Virus record (IMG/VR): IMGVR_UViG_3300021085_002101
Coordinates: 1-22,337 of that record
Length of the DNA stretch: 22,337 nt
Strand: one strand, 5' to 3'
DNA from: a virus
The notes under the pieces are model-generated. The model made no database searches. It was not told the origin of the DNA and worked only from the letters and a program-made list of their open reading frames with translations. Position 1 is the first letter of the stretch; every line of letters begins with the position of its first letter. Position numbers and translations under genes: made by a program. Positions 22,073-22,337 of the stretch are shown here, in pieces.

Positions 22073-22337
22073 ATATAACAGCACACGCATGCCTGGAAAG
22101 CCATTGGCTATGTTAGATGGCGTTCCTATGATAAAACGTGTGTATGACGCTTGTATTGCGTCTAAGATACCAACATACGTGCTTACCGATGACATGCGTA
22201 TCTTTAATTTATTTGGCCCTAGACAGTGTTGGATTGATCAAGAAAAAGAATATGCTAACGGTACAGAAAGATGTGCAGCCGCAATTACTGATTCAAACTT
22301 TATTAAGTACCTTGGCCATTACGACAATATTATTAAT
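22041..22337 (+). CDS. kdsB: CMP-Kdo synthetase (3' truncated by window end)
   Basis: Activates Kdo with CTP to CMP-Kdo. The first 99 codons are present and open to the window edge. VILIPARYNSTRMPGKPLAM (5-24) is the nucleotide-binding start of KdsB, followed by MIKRVYDAC, YVLTDDMRI and EYANGTERCAAAI (the NGTERC segment matches the SGTxRCAEA motif). GAGGAGG lies 6 bases before the ATG at 22041, inside the end of kdsA. It was too near the edge to be seen as a complete frame. The length cannot be judged. Confidence 0.9.
   Translation, partial: MTSSVILIPARYNSTRMPGKPLAMLDGVPMIKRVYDACIASKIPTYVLTDDMRIFNLFGPRQCWIDQEKEYANGTERCAAAITDSNFIKYLGHYDNIIN

Noticed and set aside
1-22337. tRNA genes, CRISPR arrays, integrase, insertion sequences
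   Set aside because: No cloverleaf, spaced repeats, recombinase or transposase motifs were seen on either strand; the gaps are too short to hold most of these.
5734-22337. Reading the right-hand part as a bacterial LPS/capsule locus
   Set aside because: UvsW lies between the two glycan regions, and gp17, gp32, UvsX and UvsY lie to the left with overlapping gene borders, so this is one phage genome rather than host DNA.

Overview
This window is a piece of a T4-like marine myovirus genome. It is AT-rich by eye and tightly packed, with many 1-4 bp start/stop overlaps, and almost everything lies on the + strand. It carries a recognisable T4-type core: the nuclease half of the large terminase (gp17), the ssDNA-binding protein gp32, the recombinase UvsX, its mediator UvsY and the helicase UvsW. 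The sequence style resembles marine T4-like phages of cyanobacteria or SAR11-type hosts. The host itself cannot be read from the sequence, but the Kdo genes imply a Gram-negative host with Kdo-containing lipopolysaccharide or capsule.

Layout. 2-2726: terminase C-terminal part and a 632-aa charged protein of unknown function. 2727-5747: replication/recombination block. A strong sigma70-type promoter and a structured leader precede gene 32; a long-loop hairpin terminator follows it; then come uvsX, a 78-aa acidic protein and uvsY. 5734-16092: an accessory glycan block of about 10.4 kb between uvsY and the uvsW operon. It holds an FkbM-type methyltransferase, a cytidylyltransferase-cupin fusion, two DxD glycosyltransferases (one is the only minus-strand gene), a polysaccharide pyruvyl transferase, two further methyltransferases, a HAD protein, a small kinase-like protein and four paralogous proteins sharing a TDRPI-x-x-R motif and resembling capsule-type (KpsS/KpsC-like) transferases. 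16075-19339: a consensus TTGACA-N17-TATAAT promoter, a 414-aa protein of unknown function, uvsW and a 168-aa conserved-looking protein. 19350-22337: a second accessory stretch with a cupin, a methyltransferase, a 91-aa protein, a 2OG-Fe(II) oxygenase-like protein, a small Cys/His/Met-rich membrane protein, kdsA, and the 5' part of kdsB, which runs off the window.

How the parts may work together. KdsA and KdsB make Kdo-8-phosphate and CMP-Kdo. The four TDRPI paralogs look like retaining-type sugar transferases of the capsule/Kdo class. The pyruvyl transferase, methyltransferases, kinase-like protein and HAD protein could decorate or process the glycan. The most interesting reading is a phage-encoded Kdo-glycan building and tailoring pathway, perhaps to remodel the host surface during infection or to glycosylate the virion. 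The individual family assignments rest on visible motifs; the pathway as a whole is inference. No tRNA, CRISPR array, integrase, transposase or attachment site was seen.
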